Origin: Pholiota molesta
Taxonomy: Eukaryota; Basidiomycota; Agaricomycetes; Agaricales; Strophariaceae
DNA: 64,000 nucleotides
NCBI GenBank assembly: GCA_014925825.1
Contig: JACGCK010000052.1
Coordinates: 186,001-250,000 of the forward strand
Direction of reading: 5' to 3'
Under the pieces are notes generated by a model. The model had not been told where the DNA came from. It ran no database searches and worked only from the letters and a program-made list of their open reading frames with translations. Both the position numbers and the translations under genes were made by a program. Of this stretch, positions 23,850 to 35,804 are shown piece by piece. The first letter of the stretch is position 1; the number at the start of each line of letters is the position of its first letter.

Positions 23850-24507
23850 AACCATTGTGGAACTTCATTCGCACGATTTTTTATGATCAGTCAGTTATTT
23901 TGAGTCTCTCGATAAAGTAATTGACGAGCTAGGTGATAAAATTCGAAGAGAATGTAGTGTTCGTAGCAATCGGGAATCCGAACTGGGGTCGCGTAAGTCG
24001 CAGAGAGGACATACATGGCCGCAAGAAAAAAAATACAAAGCCTCACGAGGGCAGAAGTTCAGAACGGTTTTCTGTAAAAAGCATCCGTATCCGCAGTCAA
24101 TATATCAGACGCACAAGCCGCCCACCGTCTTCAGCATCATTTTATTCCTCTCCGAGCCCGCAGCTTTACGAAGATATGAAGCTCAAATTCCCACTTTGGA
24201 GGCCATGTAGAAAGCTACAAATATCATGTTTTACTCCAGATCCTCCACCGTCGCGATTGAATTACTAGACCCAGCCGTCCCGCATGCCGCACCTCCAACA
24301 GCAGTTGCAAGCAAGAGTATACTATTGACGTTATATAATTACTTAAATTATCCTACTCCCCGGCAGAGACAAAAAAATACAAGAGATCCACCGTCCGAAA
24401 AACGCAAGGTCGTCCTCGTCAGAGCCAAAGTCCCAATTCCACTCGTATCCCAGTCCTAGATTCCGCCTTCATTACTTTTCCGCTGTCCGCCAATACGCAG
24501 AATTTAC
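23850..24507. other. Intergenic, nothing recognised
   Basis: About 650 bases between the BTB pseudogene promoter side and the 3' end of RCE1. Short frames only; no recognised motif. Confidence 0.4.
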
Positions 24508-25860
24508 TTAATACCGACCGACCCGGAACGCCTCCTCCCCGTGCGGCCAATAGAGGTTGTTGGGCACCACCGTCCAGCGCCCTAGCGTGTAGACAAAGCC
24601 CGCGATGCCGAGGACATACGCCGCCATGATCTCTGCGAAAGAAGGTTAGCGAGAAACATTCAATGACACCGGGACTAGCAACGATCAAAGATTGCGAAGG
24701 CACAAAAGAAGAATAGCCATAAAAGAGCACAGACAAGCCCACAAAAGAGCACAGACAAAAGCGCAAGGCAACGCACCTCGTCGCCACGCCGGGAAGCGCC
24801 GCACCTCGCCAGGGAGGTCGGGGAAGCCCATGATATTGCAGAAGACGTGCGCGGAGACCGGCGGGAGGACCGAGCCGGTGCGCAGGAAGAGGAACGAGGC
24901 GAGCGAGCCGAAGAGCGTCGTGTACGTCAGTTGGAACACTGCAGCTGGGTCAGACGAGAAGTATCATCGGTGGGGAAGCACATACGGGTGTTGAAAGCAG
25001 CCTGCTGCGCGGCTTTCGCGTTCCCGCCGTAGAGGTGGAACATCTCGTATCCGTGGTGAACATGCGCTGTGCACACCCGTCAGTACCACACAAATTGAGA
25101 TGGAAAACCACGCACCCAGCCCAAACGACAACGGCGCGAATCCGATCATCTTCCCCGACCCCGCGCCCGCCATGTGGCACACCGACAGCACACACGCGCG
25201 GAACACGAGCTCCTCCGTTATCGGCCCAATGACGTAGTTGCGCAGCCCGTGGACAGCACAGAAACGTTGCGTCACTTTCGTGTGCCACCGCCACCGGCGC
25301 TGGCCAGGAAGCTCCTCTGCAAGGAAGCATGCGAACAGGGGCCCGGAAAAGAGAATGGGCACGACGAGGTGTGGGAGGAGGTGCTGGGAAATGGTGGGGA
25401 CGAGAGATGAAAGAGGGGGCAAGGAAGGGAAGGAGGGAGACGAATCGGGAAGGAAGGTGAGCCCGAGACGTAGGATGGTGGCATCCCAAGTCAAGTCAAG
25501 GTTCTGCAACGCAACGAGAATTTGTTAGATATACGATCAGCGTATGATATGAATAGTGCTCACGTTTATATCCCATCTCATCCGTCCCCACAGCACTGAA
25601 AATACACCAGCGCAGCAAACCACCGTCGCCACACTCACTGCGAGCAGACGTGCGCGAACGATGTCGGGATCGTCCCGCGTGCCTGTCGTGGAATTTTTGC
25701 CAGCATCATCGTTCCTGGACCCCAAAGACAGCCTTGTGCGCCGGAAAAAGTAGATCGAGCCAACGTACGTGGTGGCAAAGACGAAGGAAAGCAGAGACGC
25801 AGAGGACGTGCTGAGCAGCGGTTCGGGGAAGAGGAGGAAGTTTGGGGTGGCCGTGTGCAT
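24508..25860 (-). CDS. RCE1: CAAX prenyl protease 2, RCE1 (intact copy)
   Basis: Five exons (25860-25564, 25503-25116, 25066-24986, 24938-24777, 24632-24508) splice in frame to 350 residues. RCE1 is the ER membrane endoprotease that removes the last three residues of prenylated CAAX proteins such as Ras and Rho. The catalytic signature is present: GPITEELVFRACVLSVCH (EExxxR at about residues 196-201), FGLAHVHHGYE with the conserved His residues near 230-233, and SAHVFCNIMGFP with the second His and the Asn of the CPBP family. Hydrophobic segments include LLAVSVATVVCCAGVFSVLW and LVVPILFSGPLFACFLAEEL. The last exon encodes the tail EIMAAYVLGIAGFVYTLGRW. Exons 1-4 and the upstream sequence are duplicated at 34.7-36.1 kb; only this copy has the last exon. 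Confidence 0.95.
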
Positions 25861-26165
25861 GATGGGTGGTGGTTGACGAGGTTGAGATTGAATCTCTTCT
25901 ATGAAAGATGCACCCTGGGTTCGTTGAATGGGTGTTCTGTCAAGTCTACGTATCCTTTTTGTCCTATCGGTTCAGGATAATAAGTGTTGAGCCCTTCCAC
26001 GGTGACGTGGCCCTTTCCATCCACTTCTGGCCCTTACAATAGAAGAAATAATTAGGGTATCCCCGACGGAAGTGGTATGCAAGAAGAAAAGAGAGTGGGC
26101 GCCAAAGAAGACAATGAACGAGATTTGGATGGCATTGGCCTTGCGGCTGCGCGGTCCGGCGCATG
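24720..26165. repeat. Segmental duplication, copy A (RCE1 5' part plus upstream)
   Basis: From about 24720, inside the last intron of RCE1, to about 26165, some 300 bases upstream of its ATG, the sequence matches 34690-36080 in the same orientation with only scattered substitutions and small indels. Shared upstream blocks include AGGGTATCCCCGACGGAAGT and GGCCTTGCGGCTGCGCGGTC. The left boundary falls in the intron just after the fourth exon, so copy B lacks exon 5. Confidence 0.93.
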
Positions 26166-26169
26166 CGAC

Positions 26170-27169
26170 GATGCACAACTTCAGGGTAGGCACTGTTATG
26201 TTGGCCTCCGTTGGCAGTGCAGCTCAGCGACATGTAAGTACACCCTACAGAGAGGTCCAACGACGTCCTTCACTGTCGCTCAGCCCGCATTTCCCTCGGA
26301 TCAACATCCGGCCTCTCTGCCATTCCGCGTCGCGCTCCGCTCCGGCCTCCTTGCAGCGTCGTCCGTTTTCTTGCTTCCCCTGTCCGCCTCTCTTCCTGCT
26401 GTCCATCTCTCCGCCGTCCCGCTCCGCCGTCCGCTCCAGCCCTTGCACCTTTTCGCCGCCACACTCCCATGTCCTACGGCCGACGATGCGCACGGAAACT
26501 CGCCCATCGCAGCCCACCACGTCCATCGACATCGACCGCACCCGCCTTGCCAGTGCACGATCGTTAAGCGATCCTGCACTACGTTAATAGTACGTTCGCT
26601 CTGTGCGATGCAAGCCGGATACCTTACCAACACTCTAGACAGCAACGGAGACGGCGGCCGCTGCCGACATCGTCCTTCGCGACGCAGGGCACCGATGAGC
26701 TCTAGCGACTCGACGGGTAAGCCCAATCTGTGTCCTACGCGTTCGACAACTCACCAACCTTCTCGTCACAGTCAACACCCCGCTCAGCGCTCACCTCTGT
26801 TACACCCACCTTCCAAGGGACGTCCCGCATCGCCTCTTCTCTACACACCACCACCAGCGGGGTGTCCTAGGTACGATGCACACAGCGACGACTATCTATC
26901 TATGGGCTAAAGAGAGGGGCGCCGGTACGTCCACTTTGTGATTTACGAGTTCGACGACTCACCAACATGCTCGTTACAGCACCACCACGGCGCCGACATC
27001 AACACGCCACTCAACGCTCAGTCGTTCAGGGCACCGCAGCGCACACCCAGCGGGGTAAACACCGCGTCCGCGGTAACCGGTTCCGTTGATAGCCAACATA
27101 CACACACCTTGCGCTGCAGACGACATCATCAAGCCGTTGACGACCACTGCGAGTTACGGAGCACGCGAA
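26170..27169. other. CT-rich, low-complexity intergenic DNA
   Basis: Pyrimidine-rich, GC-rich sequence with long overlapping open frames on both strands (for example 26077-26910). Their composition is biased, they lack domains and they overlap one another, so they are treated as compositional artefacts and not genes. Confidence 0.5.
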
Positions 27170-28215
27170 CAGGACCTACGGACACCATCGGCACACATCG
27201 GGCGAGCGTCATACATACGGCGAAGCCGAGATCGTGGTCCATGGGCACAGACGTCAAGCAGCACGGACAGCGGGCAGCCTCGAGGTGTGTGGATCTTTCA
27301 CAGCAGTATACCAGGCAACACGGCAGCGCAGCGACGACCCTACTGCAACAACCGCGATGCACGGGCGCACACGCACTTGGTCAAACACCGGATGGACATC
27401 GAGCAAGGGAGGGCACGGCCCGCAGAACGGACAGCGCGCAGCCCACAGGTGTGTGGTCCCGACGAGCGGAATGGGGTGGGCCGCCGAGCGCGCAGACGAC
27501 GTGCGAGAGCAGACTTCAGGCCGCACGAATAGACTGAGACTAACAGCTAGGGGGGTGGTCCAAGGGCAGCACGGTGCGCAGAGCCACGCCGCACAGACAG
27601 CGCGGAGGGCCCATGTGTGTAGACCTCGTCGGATCGCCCGTCCTCTCAGCATCGCGCTCACAGCAGTGGGCTAGACAGCACGGCGGCGCCGCGACGACAC
27701 CACAACCGCAGAGAACACCCAAGGCGATGCGCCGACGCGCACGAATACGGACTCGCAACGAAACGACGGCGGTGGGATATTACGGTGTGGCTTGGACGCC
27801 AGCGGCTCGACTCGCAAGGCTAGGAGAGGAGAGCATCGGTGCGTAGCCACAGCAACCATCACTGAGCGCCCAACTTACCAGCAGCACCTTCAGCGCGGCA
27901 TGCAGAGACGTGGACGACGAGCAGGCGACATCGGCGCGCATCCGGCGAGCGTCCGATGTTCAGATCGCACTGATCGTGGTCCATGGGCACCACAGGGCAC
28001 AGGAGCCACGCAGCACAGACAGCGCACAGGCCCCAGGTGTGTATCCTCTCCTACCTCTCGGCATCATGCTCACAGAAGCAAACCGGCAGCGCAGCGACGA
28101 TACTGTTGCAGCTGAGAACGATATGCGGACACCGGAGCAGAGTCAGCAACGACACGATACTGGGATATGGGGTCAGCGACTCACGGCGTGGCTTGGACAA
28201 CAGCGGCGCGACTGA
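27170..28215 (+). repeat. Degenerate tandem array of ~350-400-bp units
   Basis: Three diverged copies can be aligned, with anchor GTGGTCCAWGGGCA near 27235, 27555 and 27975. Each is followed by a CAGCAC-GACAGCG block, AGGTGTGTG or ATGTGTGT, a TCACAG block, a GGCAGCGCAGCGACGA-like block and, in the last two, GGGATAT...CGGTGTGGCTTGGA or its variant. A partial unit sits near 27413. The preceding stretch CATCGGCRCRCATC.GGCGAGCGTC is also repeated (27188 and 27925). The sequence is GC-rich and full of spurious frames on both strands. Confidence 0.65.
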
Positions 28216-29889
28216 CGAAGAGAGCAACAGTGTGCAGCTGGGGGAAATCCATCAGTGAGCGCGATGTTGCCTTCATCGTAGAGATATTACTCACCGCAAT
28301 ACAGCCTTGACCGCGATAACGCCGCCTTTCACCCAGCGCCGAGCCGCGGGATCGCTAGGAAACACGGCGAAGTCACCACAGCAACAGCACGAGCTCGCCG
28401 ATTACGACGAGCAGGTCCAGGGTGACCGCCTCTCCCCCCGCCACCTCGCACCCGCCGTCGTCCATGCTGCTGGCCCTGCCCCCCACTCTGACACTCGACC
28501 CCACGGGAATCTCAGTGGGCGGCGTATGGGCTGAAGCTCCGCAGCGACGCACGGCGGCGTGGAGGGATCGAAATACGGGTCAGCGACGCGATGATCGGCT
28601 GCGAAGAGGAGATGGACGGCTTACCGGGTGCGGCGCGACGGCGACGAGGAAGGTGATCTGCGAAGGCGGGGGCGTCAGTGCGTGCAGCGCTGATTCGAGC
28701 GTGCAGGAACTCCTCACCTGCGTCAGGTTTGCAGTCGACGTGCGCCGCCTTCGTGCGGCATACAGACGCGTTCGCGGAGGGTCGGCGAGATGGCGCATGG
28801 CACAACGAAACGGCGGTGCGAACGGCTCGGTGGCGAGGAGGCGAAGACGGCCCATCCGTTCCACTTACCAACGAGGGTGACGACAACAGGCGGGAGGCGG
28901 ATGCGAGGACGGCATCTTTGCTGCCTCGGCATAATGGTGAGCACGTTTATTGGAATGTTAATAGCCTTGACCTACCCTGACTTTATCCAGCACCGGCGCT
29001 GGCTGACCCAGTTGCGCAAAGGCACGGCGCTGGCGTATCGCGCATAATCAGCGACTGCGACAGGTCTTGCAGGTGCTATGGGAGGCGGTAAGCAAGATCA
29101 CGGCTGCTGAGACGAGCAACGGCCTACTTAGTGCGCGTTCCAGATGGGCGTTAAAGCTCGTAGGCTATCTACGGAGGGAAGACGACATTAATACAGTACG
29201 TATGCCGTTTCGAAGGAAAGCGCTCACCTTAAATCACAGATCCCTTGTACGCGGCATGGAATGTGACCGCGTGCGCAGCCGCTCTGTGCTGTAGCCGACG
29301 CAAGGTGCGGCACATTAGCGGTTTGGCTTATCACTGAAGAATACGAACAGCTCACTTGTAGGACAGGCGGACCACATCGCCATCGACGAGTGGACGTGCG
29401 GAGGAAGGTAGCGCTGACCAGACGGTCGAGCTCGGCGGGCGGGATGGAGCGGGAGAAGAGAGAAGAGCAGGAGAGGAGAGCAGAGCGGGATGAGGGAATG
29501 AGAGGAATAACCGTAGTCTTATATATACCTTTGGTAGATGTGTACGTACATAGAATGAAAACGGTGCATTGGAAACATCTCGTCCAGGGTCCGCGTACGC
29601 TAAGCGAAATCCGATCTGTATCTCCTCCTCCGTTTCCTCGTCCGCATCCGTTCCTCATCCTTGCCTGTATCATGTATACAATACTAGTTATCAATAACAT
29701 AGCCCATAGCCCATTTTTATTATGACTAGAATACAGAAAAGCGAGCTATTTGTTGTGTTTTATTCGTTATTGAGCACAAAGAGTTCATGTATCTACATTT
29801 TCAAAATTGCGAACCCCATCCGTGCAGCGATCCAGTACCATCGCTACCCACACACAGAGCAATCGCTGACCCGGTAGGCCGTACTCCTA
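28216..29889. other. Intergenic, GC-rich, no gene called
   Basis: Several overlapping frames on both strands near 28420-28980 have arginine-rich, low-complexity translations and no recognised domain. A block at 28540-28610 resembles the tail of the preceding repeat units (CAGCGACGC-ACGGCG). Beyond 29300 the composition becomes more AT-rich; nothing is recognised. Confidence 0.45.
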
Positions 29890-31600
29890 TGTCGTAAAAC
29901 TACAGGGAAATGGCATTAGACTGCTTAATCCATGCAATGCTCCGAACCTAAGCATCCAGCAAATGCATCTTCTTGCAGGCGGAAAGTTCTAGCGCGCCAT
30001 CTTCGCTGGCAACGCAGCCGAAAGGACCCTTGATGGGACTAGTAACGGCGTTTGAAGCCGTTTTTTTCAGGTCCGTGCGATGTGAAATGGACTGGAAACG
30101 CGAAATGGGGTGGGAGGAGAGGGACATGTTCGGTACGGATATCCATGTCTGCCCTACCCTGGCTGTTCCAAATCTCTGGTGTTCACCAGAAGCTCGCTGG
30201 AGCTATGTATTACCACACGTTTGAAGCGTTTACAAGTAATTGAGACCAGAGCAGCGGATGCGCTCTGCACGCTCTTAGTGGTTGAATCTTGATGTCGCCG
30301 TTATCTCGTACATACCGCCGCATCGCGCTCGCTGCAACTGTTCATACTGTAGATATTTATGTAATATACAGTCCTGAGTTGAGACCGATACAATTTCTGT
30401 GTTTCAACGGGAGAATTGGGAGAGTGTATTGCGTCAGATTCAGCGCCGGCGCCTAAAACGGTGGCACACTACGCGCGGCGCTGTACCTCGTTCGCTCGCG
30501 GCGACAAGCTACCAACGGCTTCGCAAGGAGAGTTACCATCTACTCCAAATTATATAGAACAAACTTGTAACGAGGGTTCAAACCATTCCATAATGCAAAT
30601 TCACCGAATTCTTCAACTTACCAACGGAGTGCGCAGATATGACAAGAATAATGTCAAGTCAAACCGCTCGCAACGCTTCAACCTCGCATGTACAATTCAT
30701 TAATATTTAAAAACCCAGTAGGTTATATTTCTAGGTCGTAATACTAAAGGGAAATGGCACTAGATTACATATGCCATGCAATGCTCTGAATCTGAGCATT
30801 CAGCAAATGTATCGCTTTGCAGGCGGAACCGTTCAAGCGTGCAATCTTCGCTGGCAACGCAGCCGAGAGGACCCTTGATGGCACTAATAACGGCGTTTGA
30901 AGCCGTTTTTTTTAGGTCCCCGTGCGATGCGAAATGGACTGGAAACGCGAAATGGGGTGGGAGGAGAGGGACATGTTCGGTACGGCTATCCTAATCTGCC
31001 CCCGTCTGGCCGCTCCAAATTTCTGGGGTCTAATAGAGTACTATTGGGGCTATGTATTACCTTATTCTTGAGGCTTCCAATTGAATTTGAAAGAGAGCAC
31101 AAGCTCTGAGATGCGATTCATTGAATCTTGATGACTCGCCGTCGTCGTGTACATCCCGCCGCATCGCGGTCACAGAACTAAGAAAACAATGCTAGTACTC
31201 AATGCATGTATGTAACAAACAACCCTGATATATAATCAATACGTTTTCTGCGTTTCAATTTGCAAATTTGGAGAGGAGGAGCGCGTTTTTACAGGAGTGA
31301 TGGATTTTCAAACGCTGGTCTCTATATTCAACCGGAATTGAAACCGTCATCCATTATGAATTAAACCATGACTGGCTGCTGCCTTTTTATGCATAGTACG
31401 AATGCGCACAATGTTGAGAGCATGTGTATTGCGACACATTCAGCGCCGGCGCCTAAACTGGTGGCGCGGTACGCACAGCGCTTTGCCTTGCTCGCTGACA
31501 GAGCATGCCAATCGGACGCAAATGATGACATGTTAAGCCGCTCGCAACGCTTCAACCTCGCACGTACACTCAATATATTAATGTCAATGCACTTGCCATA
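29890..31600 (+). repeat. Tandem duplication of a ~0.85-1.0-kb unit
   Basis: Unit 1 (about 29895-30720) and unit 2 (about 30738-31600) align in the same orientation. Strongly conserved parts are CTTCGCTGGCAACGCAGCCG with the following 60 bases, GGAAACGCGAAATGGGGTGG with the following 35 bases, TTCAGCGCCGGCGCCTAAA, and CCGCTCGCAACGCTTCAA (a third isolated copy of the last lies near 31697). In both units a perfect six-base stem AACGGC/GCCGTT with a GTTTGAA loop is followed by seven or eight T (30044-30067 and 30889-30913). A short frame over the stem (SLATQPKGPLM-type) stays open in both, but no protein family is recognised. Confidence 0.75.
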
Positions 31601-33269
31601 TCTTCTATCTAGAATGCAAGATTCACGCGAATATTTTATTTGCCCGTATGTAGGTTAAACTTTGCTTCGCCGTTCATAGCCTAAAAATTGATATTCCCGC
31701 TCGCAACGCTTCAAGTGTCTATTTACATTTATAACGGATTCCGCTCTTATGTCAAAGATTCAGCCACGTACACAAGCACAAGCTTGCCAGCAAGTAAGAG
31801 TGCAAGGCACCCGTTTACTTGGAGATATTTATCCGATTTTGTCACTAGTAATGACAATGCTTCTGATGACGTTAGCAGAAAGAAGCGGATTTTTTGAATT
31901 TGCGGCGGTGATTCGGGGATGGAGGCATTGTTCTGACTTCCGTTGTATACTTGGCTTCTTGTTACCGCACACACACATATACTTATCGAAGCAGCCGAAA
32001 GTAATTTGTTACGTTTGGGTAGTGCTTAGTACGGGGCTATTTTCAGAGATAAATACAATGGGAAGGCATTGGAATTTGGGATGGTTTGTGCGAGAAAGGT
32101 TGGATCTGACTCGGAGAATCGTGAAGAAAAGAAAATATAAATTTTTATTAGGATAACAAAGAGAGGAATCGAAGCCGCGGGTAGCAAGAGAAGGACTATC
32201 ATATGGTATAAGAGGTTTATCCCTGAGTGCTGAGCCTGAGTAGTAATTTTGCAGGGGTCGGGTAGCAGTAGTTTTAATTGGGCCTAAGGAGGCAATAGTA
32301 ATGCCTGTGAATTCGCCGTGCGTTCTAAAATTTAGTGATCGGAAAAATGGTGATGGGGACGTGGAAGAACTGGTCCGGCTTGGCAAACTGTGAGTATAAA
32401 GGCTGGAAATTTTTGAATGGAATCCGTACCACTCTAGCCCAACTCTAACCCGTCGTAATGACGGATTCTATTCCTGTTCCTCATTGAACCATCCAAAGCC
32501 ATATCTACGATGGTGTCACCATGTCCCAGTGATTGCGGATGTGAGTATTCTATAACATTTGAAGTAACACACACTGACTGAGGTTATCTCTAGGATCGAT
32601 CGTTGTCGCTAATTTAAGCGCCCATGCATAGCGGAAGGTTAGCTTCTGCTTGCATCACTTTTACGGCTCTGTTTTTCATGTAAGATGCCCCTTATTAGGC
32701 CTGGATGGTGTTCTTAGTACTTACCATGTAGAATTCCCCTCTAGCTTCAAATTCACTGTTTCGACTTTCCGTCATCTTGACTGCACATCAAATTCGATTT
32801 TTGGACATCCCGCAAGCATCTGCAAGTCGTACGTACCCTCATTCTATATTCACACCTGATACTGACACAATTCTTAGGTCTGTTCCCAAGTTTGGTTTGG
32901 TTTTCCGAGTTCCCGCTATCTTGTAAATCATATACTCCTTCCTTGCTCCTTACCTGTGACCTCATACTTACTTGGCACTTAGATCAGTCCCGAAATCTAA
33001 TTCGATTTTTCGAGTTCCCATGGCCCATCACAACGACTCGGACGCGCTGGGGCTGCCGTCCTCGAAGAAACACCTCTAACGACATTGATTCGAATTCAGG
33101 AAGGGAGCAAGTCAGTAAAGATGGGTAAAACAGGACTTGTGAAGGGAAAGCGGGCTCGAAATGATGATAGGTACGTCTCAACTCGTGGTGCCGGTCTGCA
33201 GGGCAAGCTGACAGAAGGTTGGTTAGGATTTGGGGCGGCACAGATGTTCTTTCGTGACTTACCAGCCTG
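31601..33269. other. Intergenic, unassigned frames
   Basis: A 135-codon + frame at 31749-32156 and an overlapping 125-codon minus frame at 32009-32386 have no recognisable domains; neither is called. From about 32700 the sequence contains the first diverged units (AAATTCGATTTTTGGACATC at 32787) of the repeat family that is denser at 33.6-34.1 kb. A TTAAGCGCCCAT motif is at 32614-32625. Confidence 0.4.
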
Positions 33270-33425
33270 CGCAGGCTGCGCCTGCTCCCGTTTTCGCACA
33301 TTTCGACGCCGACGACGCATCAGCCGCCGACGAGCACGACTGACCAGCCTGCACCCGCTCCCGTTCCCCACTTTTCGACGCCCACGACGCATCGGCCGCC
33401 GACGAGCACCCACCCTCTCTCGTGG
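33270..33425 (+). repeat. Two-copy 72-bp tandem repeat
   Basis: The segment starting TCGACGCCGACGACGCATCA at 33303 recurs as TCGACGCCCACGACGCATCG at 33375, a period of 72 bases. The flanking CCTGC and CCCGCTCCCGTT... blocks are repeated too. Arginine-rich frames cross it on both strands and are not considered genes. Confidence 0.8.
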
Positions 33426-33624
33426 CGCCATCTCTCATTGGCAATTGCAAACCAGCAGCGAGCTCGAGGTACGCCGGAGCGCATGGCGATGGTGTACAGG
33501 CCAAACTGACATAAGGCTGTTTAGCTTTTGCATGGCACAGGAACACGGATTCACTGCTTACCAGGCTGTGCCACCCATCACCCGCTCTCTTTGACACTAT
33601 CAACATGCACCAGCCCTCTTGCTA

Positions 33625-34160
33625 CGGTCTCAATGTAGGTGGTTCGGCTCTGCTTAAATTTTGGTGCCTGATCTTAAAATTAGATTTTTGGACTTCCCGC
33701 GAGATCACCCACGTACGCGGTTTCTTACGGTCTCAGTACTCCCATTGGCTTTCCGGCGAGCAACATTACAGTCTCAATGTACGTGGTTTTGCTGTATTTG
33801 AATTTCTGTGCCTTACATTTAAATTAGAGATTTGGATTTCCCGCGAGATTGCCCACAAGATTTCCATGTACGTGGTTTCTTATGGACTCAGTACTCTCAA
33901 TTAATATTCTATTTAGATTCTTGGATTTCCGGTGAGCAATGGATGTACGTGGTTTCGCGTTTGGTGCCTTATTAAAATTAGATATCTTGATTTCCCGCGA
34001 GAGCGCCCACCCGGCTTCTATGTATGTGGTTTTTCATCGCCTACAGACTCCCATTCCGGTCTGATATTGCCTTTTCACATTACAGATGGTCTCGTAAAGT
34101 TTGCGAGTGGAGATATTAGACTAGTAAGTGTTTCTAATTCGATTTGGGGCCATTTTCTTA
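33625..34160 (+). repeat. Degenerate interspersed repeat array
   Basis: At least four diverged units share an AAATTAGAT-TTTGGAYTTCC block followed by CGCGAGATYRCCCAC, a CATGTACGTGGTTTC block and CTCAGTACTC. Clear examples lie near 33678, 33820, 33915 and 33975. Weaker relatives are at 32787, 32998 and 34138. Unit spacing is irregular (about 60-150 bases). No gene is seen. Confidence 0.65.
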
Positions 34161-34684
34161 CCATGTAATTGTCAGGACTCGATCTCTATGTAATTTCGTG
34201 GTCAGTGATTCATATTGGAATGACCGAAAATTGCCTAAATTGATGTTTTACTTGCAGATAGAAGTAGCCGTGAATCCATGACATTGCCATTTTCGAGTTT
34301 GACGAAATGCATGTGTTTTCGTGCAAACCCAATTACAAGACCTTCGCAATACTCACTTGCTCGCACAAACTCGGCCGCACAGTCAATAGGGTTTACGTGC
34401 ATTTTTGCACAAAGTCCTTGCACACGGTAAGTTGTTCCACTTCATTTCATTGCAGACTACTAATTAGAGGTACAGTGTACGTACGTACGTAGAGTAGATA
34501 GTTGCGGATAGCCATGCCCTTCGGGGTGGGCTAACCTCTGCGCGCACGATAGCAGAACCCGATTGTCCGTTGTGACCTAGGCTCATTTGCAAAACTGTAC
34601 CCCCGTTTAGGCAATTTCACTACCAAAAATCGCCCTTTTCACTCGGTATTTGCAGCCAAAAAGACGTCATCAGCACACAAAGGG

Positions 34685-35804
34685 TCAGCAAAGAGCACAG
34701 ACAAAAGCCCAAGGCAACGCACCTCGTCGCCACGCCGGGAAGCGCCGCACCTCGCCAGGGAGGTCGGGGAAGCCCATGATGTTGCAGAAGACGTGTGCGG
34801 AGACCGGCGGGAGGACCGAGCCGGTGCGCAGGAAGAGGAACGAGGCGAGCGAGCCGAAGAGTGTCGTGTACGTCAGTTGGAACACTGCAAATCTGGGTAA
34901 GACGAAAGCTATCAAAGGTAGGGAAGCACATACGGGTGTTGAAAGCAGCCTGCTGCGCGGCCTTCGCGTTCCCGCCGTAGAGGTGGAACATCTCGTATCC
35001 GTGGTGCACATGCGCTGCACAGCGGTTAGTATCCAACCAATTGAGACAGAAAACGACGCACCCAGCCCAAACGACAACGGCGCAAATCCGATCATCTTCC
35101 CCGAGTTGGCGCCCGCCATGTGGCACACCGACAGCACACACGCGCGGAACACGAGCTCCTCCGTTATCGGCCCAATGACGTAGTTGCGCAGCCCGTGGAC
35201 GGCGCAGAAGCGCTGCGTCACTTTCGTGTGCCACCGCCACCGGCGCTGGCCAGGAAGCTCCTCTGCAAGGAAGCATGCGAACAGGGGCCCGAAAAAGAGA
35301 ATGGGCACGACGAGGTGTGGGAGGAGGTGATGGGAAATGGTGGGGACGAGAGATGAAAGAGGGGGCAAGGAAGGGAAGGAGGGAGACGAATCGGGAAGGA
35401 AGGTGAGCCCGAGACGTAGGATGGTGGCATCCCAAGTCAAGTCAAGGTTCTGCAACGCAACGAGAATTTGTTAGATATGCGATCAGCGTATGATATGAAT
35501 TGCTCACGTTCACATCCCATCTCATCCGTCCCCACAGCACTGAGAATACACCAGCGCAGCACACCACCGTCGCCACGCTCACTGCGAGCAGACGTGCGCG
35601 AACGATATCGGGATCGTCCCGCGTGCCCTTCGTGGAATTTTGGCCAGCATCATCGTTCCTGGACCCCAAAGACAGCCTTGTGCGCCGGGAAAAGTAGATC
35701 GAGCCAACGTATGTGGTGGCAAAGGCGAAGGAAAGCAGAGACGCAGAGGACGTGCTGAGCAGCGGTTCGGGGAAGAGGAGGAAGTTTGGGTTGGCCGTGT
35801 GCAT
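34685..35804 (-). pseudogene. RCE1 second copy, 3'-truncated
   Basis: Exons matching RCE1 exons 1-4 are present and in frame (35804-35508, 35449-35062, 35014-34934, 34884-34723), with identical exon lengths 297, 388, 81 and 162, all splice sites kept and the catalytic EExxxR and His motifs retained. The duplication ends in the fourth intron, so the fifth exon encoding the C-terminal AYVLGIAGFVYTLGRW-type tail is missing. Without splicing, the frame runs 12 codons into the intron and stops at 34685. The product would be about 321 residues, losing the last membrane segment. It could be expressed, since about 270 bases of upstream sequence came along, but activity is doubtful. Few nonsynonymous changes separate it from the intact copy, so the event is recent or the sequence is constrained. 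Confidence 0.85.

Noticed and set aside
25272..25489. Overlapping frames within RCE1 exon 2 on both strands
   Set aside because: They are shadows of the RCE1 coding frame, and the same shadows recur in the duplicated copy.
26077..26910. Long open frame of 277 codons on the + strand, with overlapping 171- and 141-codon frames
   Set aside because: The frames overlap on both strands in CT-rich, GC-rich DNA, with low-complexity translations and no domain or splice structure.
26938..27674. Several 100-200-codon frames on both strands
   Set aside because: They cross a degenerate tandem repeat; open frames follow from composition and no frame is conserved between units.
27170..28215. CRISPR-like spaced repeats
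   Set aside because: Units are long, diverged and irregular in a fungal nuclear sequence; there are no short identical repeats with regular spacers.
31749..32386. Opposing 135- and 125-codon frames
   Set aside because: They overlap each other on opposite strands, neither has a recognisable domain, and there is no evidence to prefer one.
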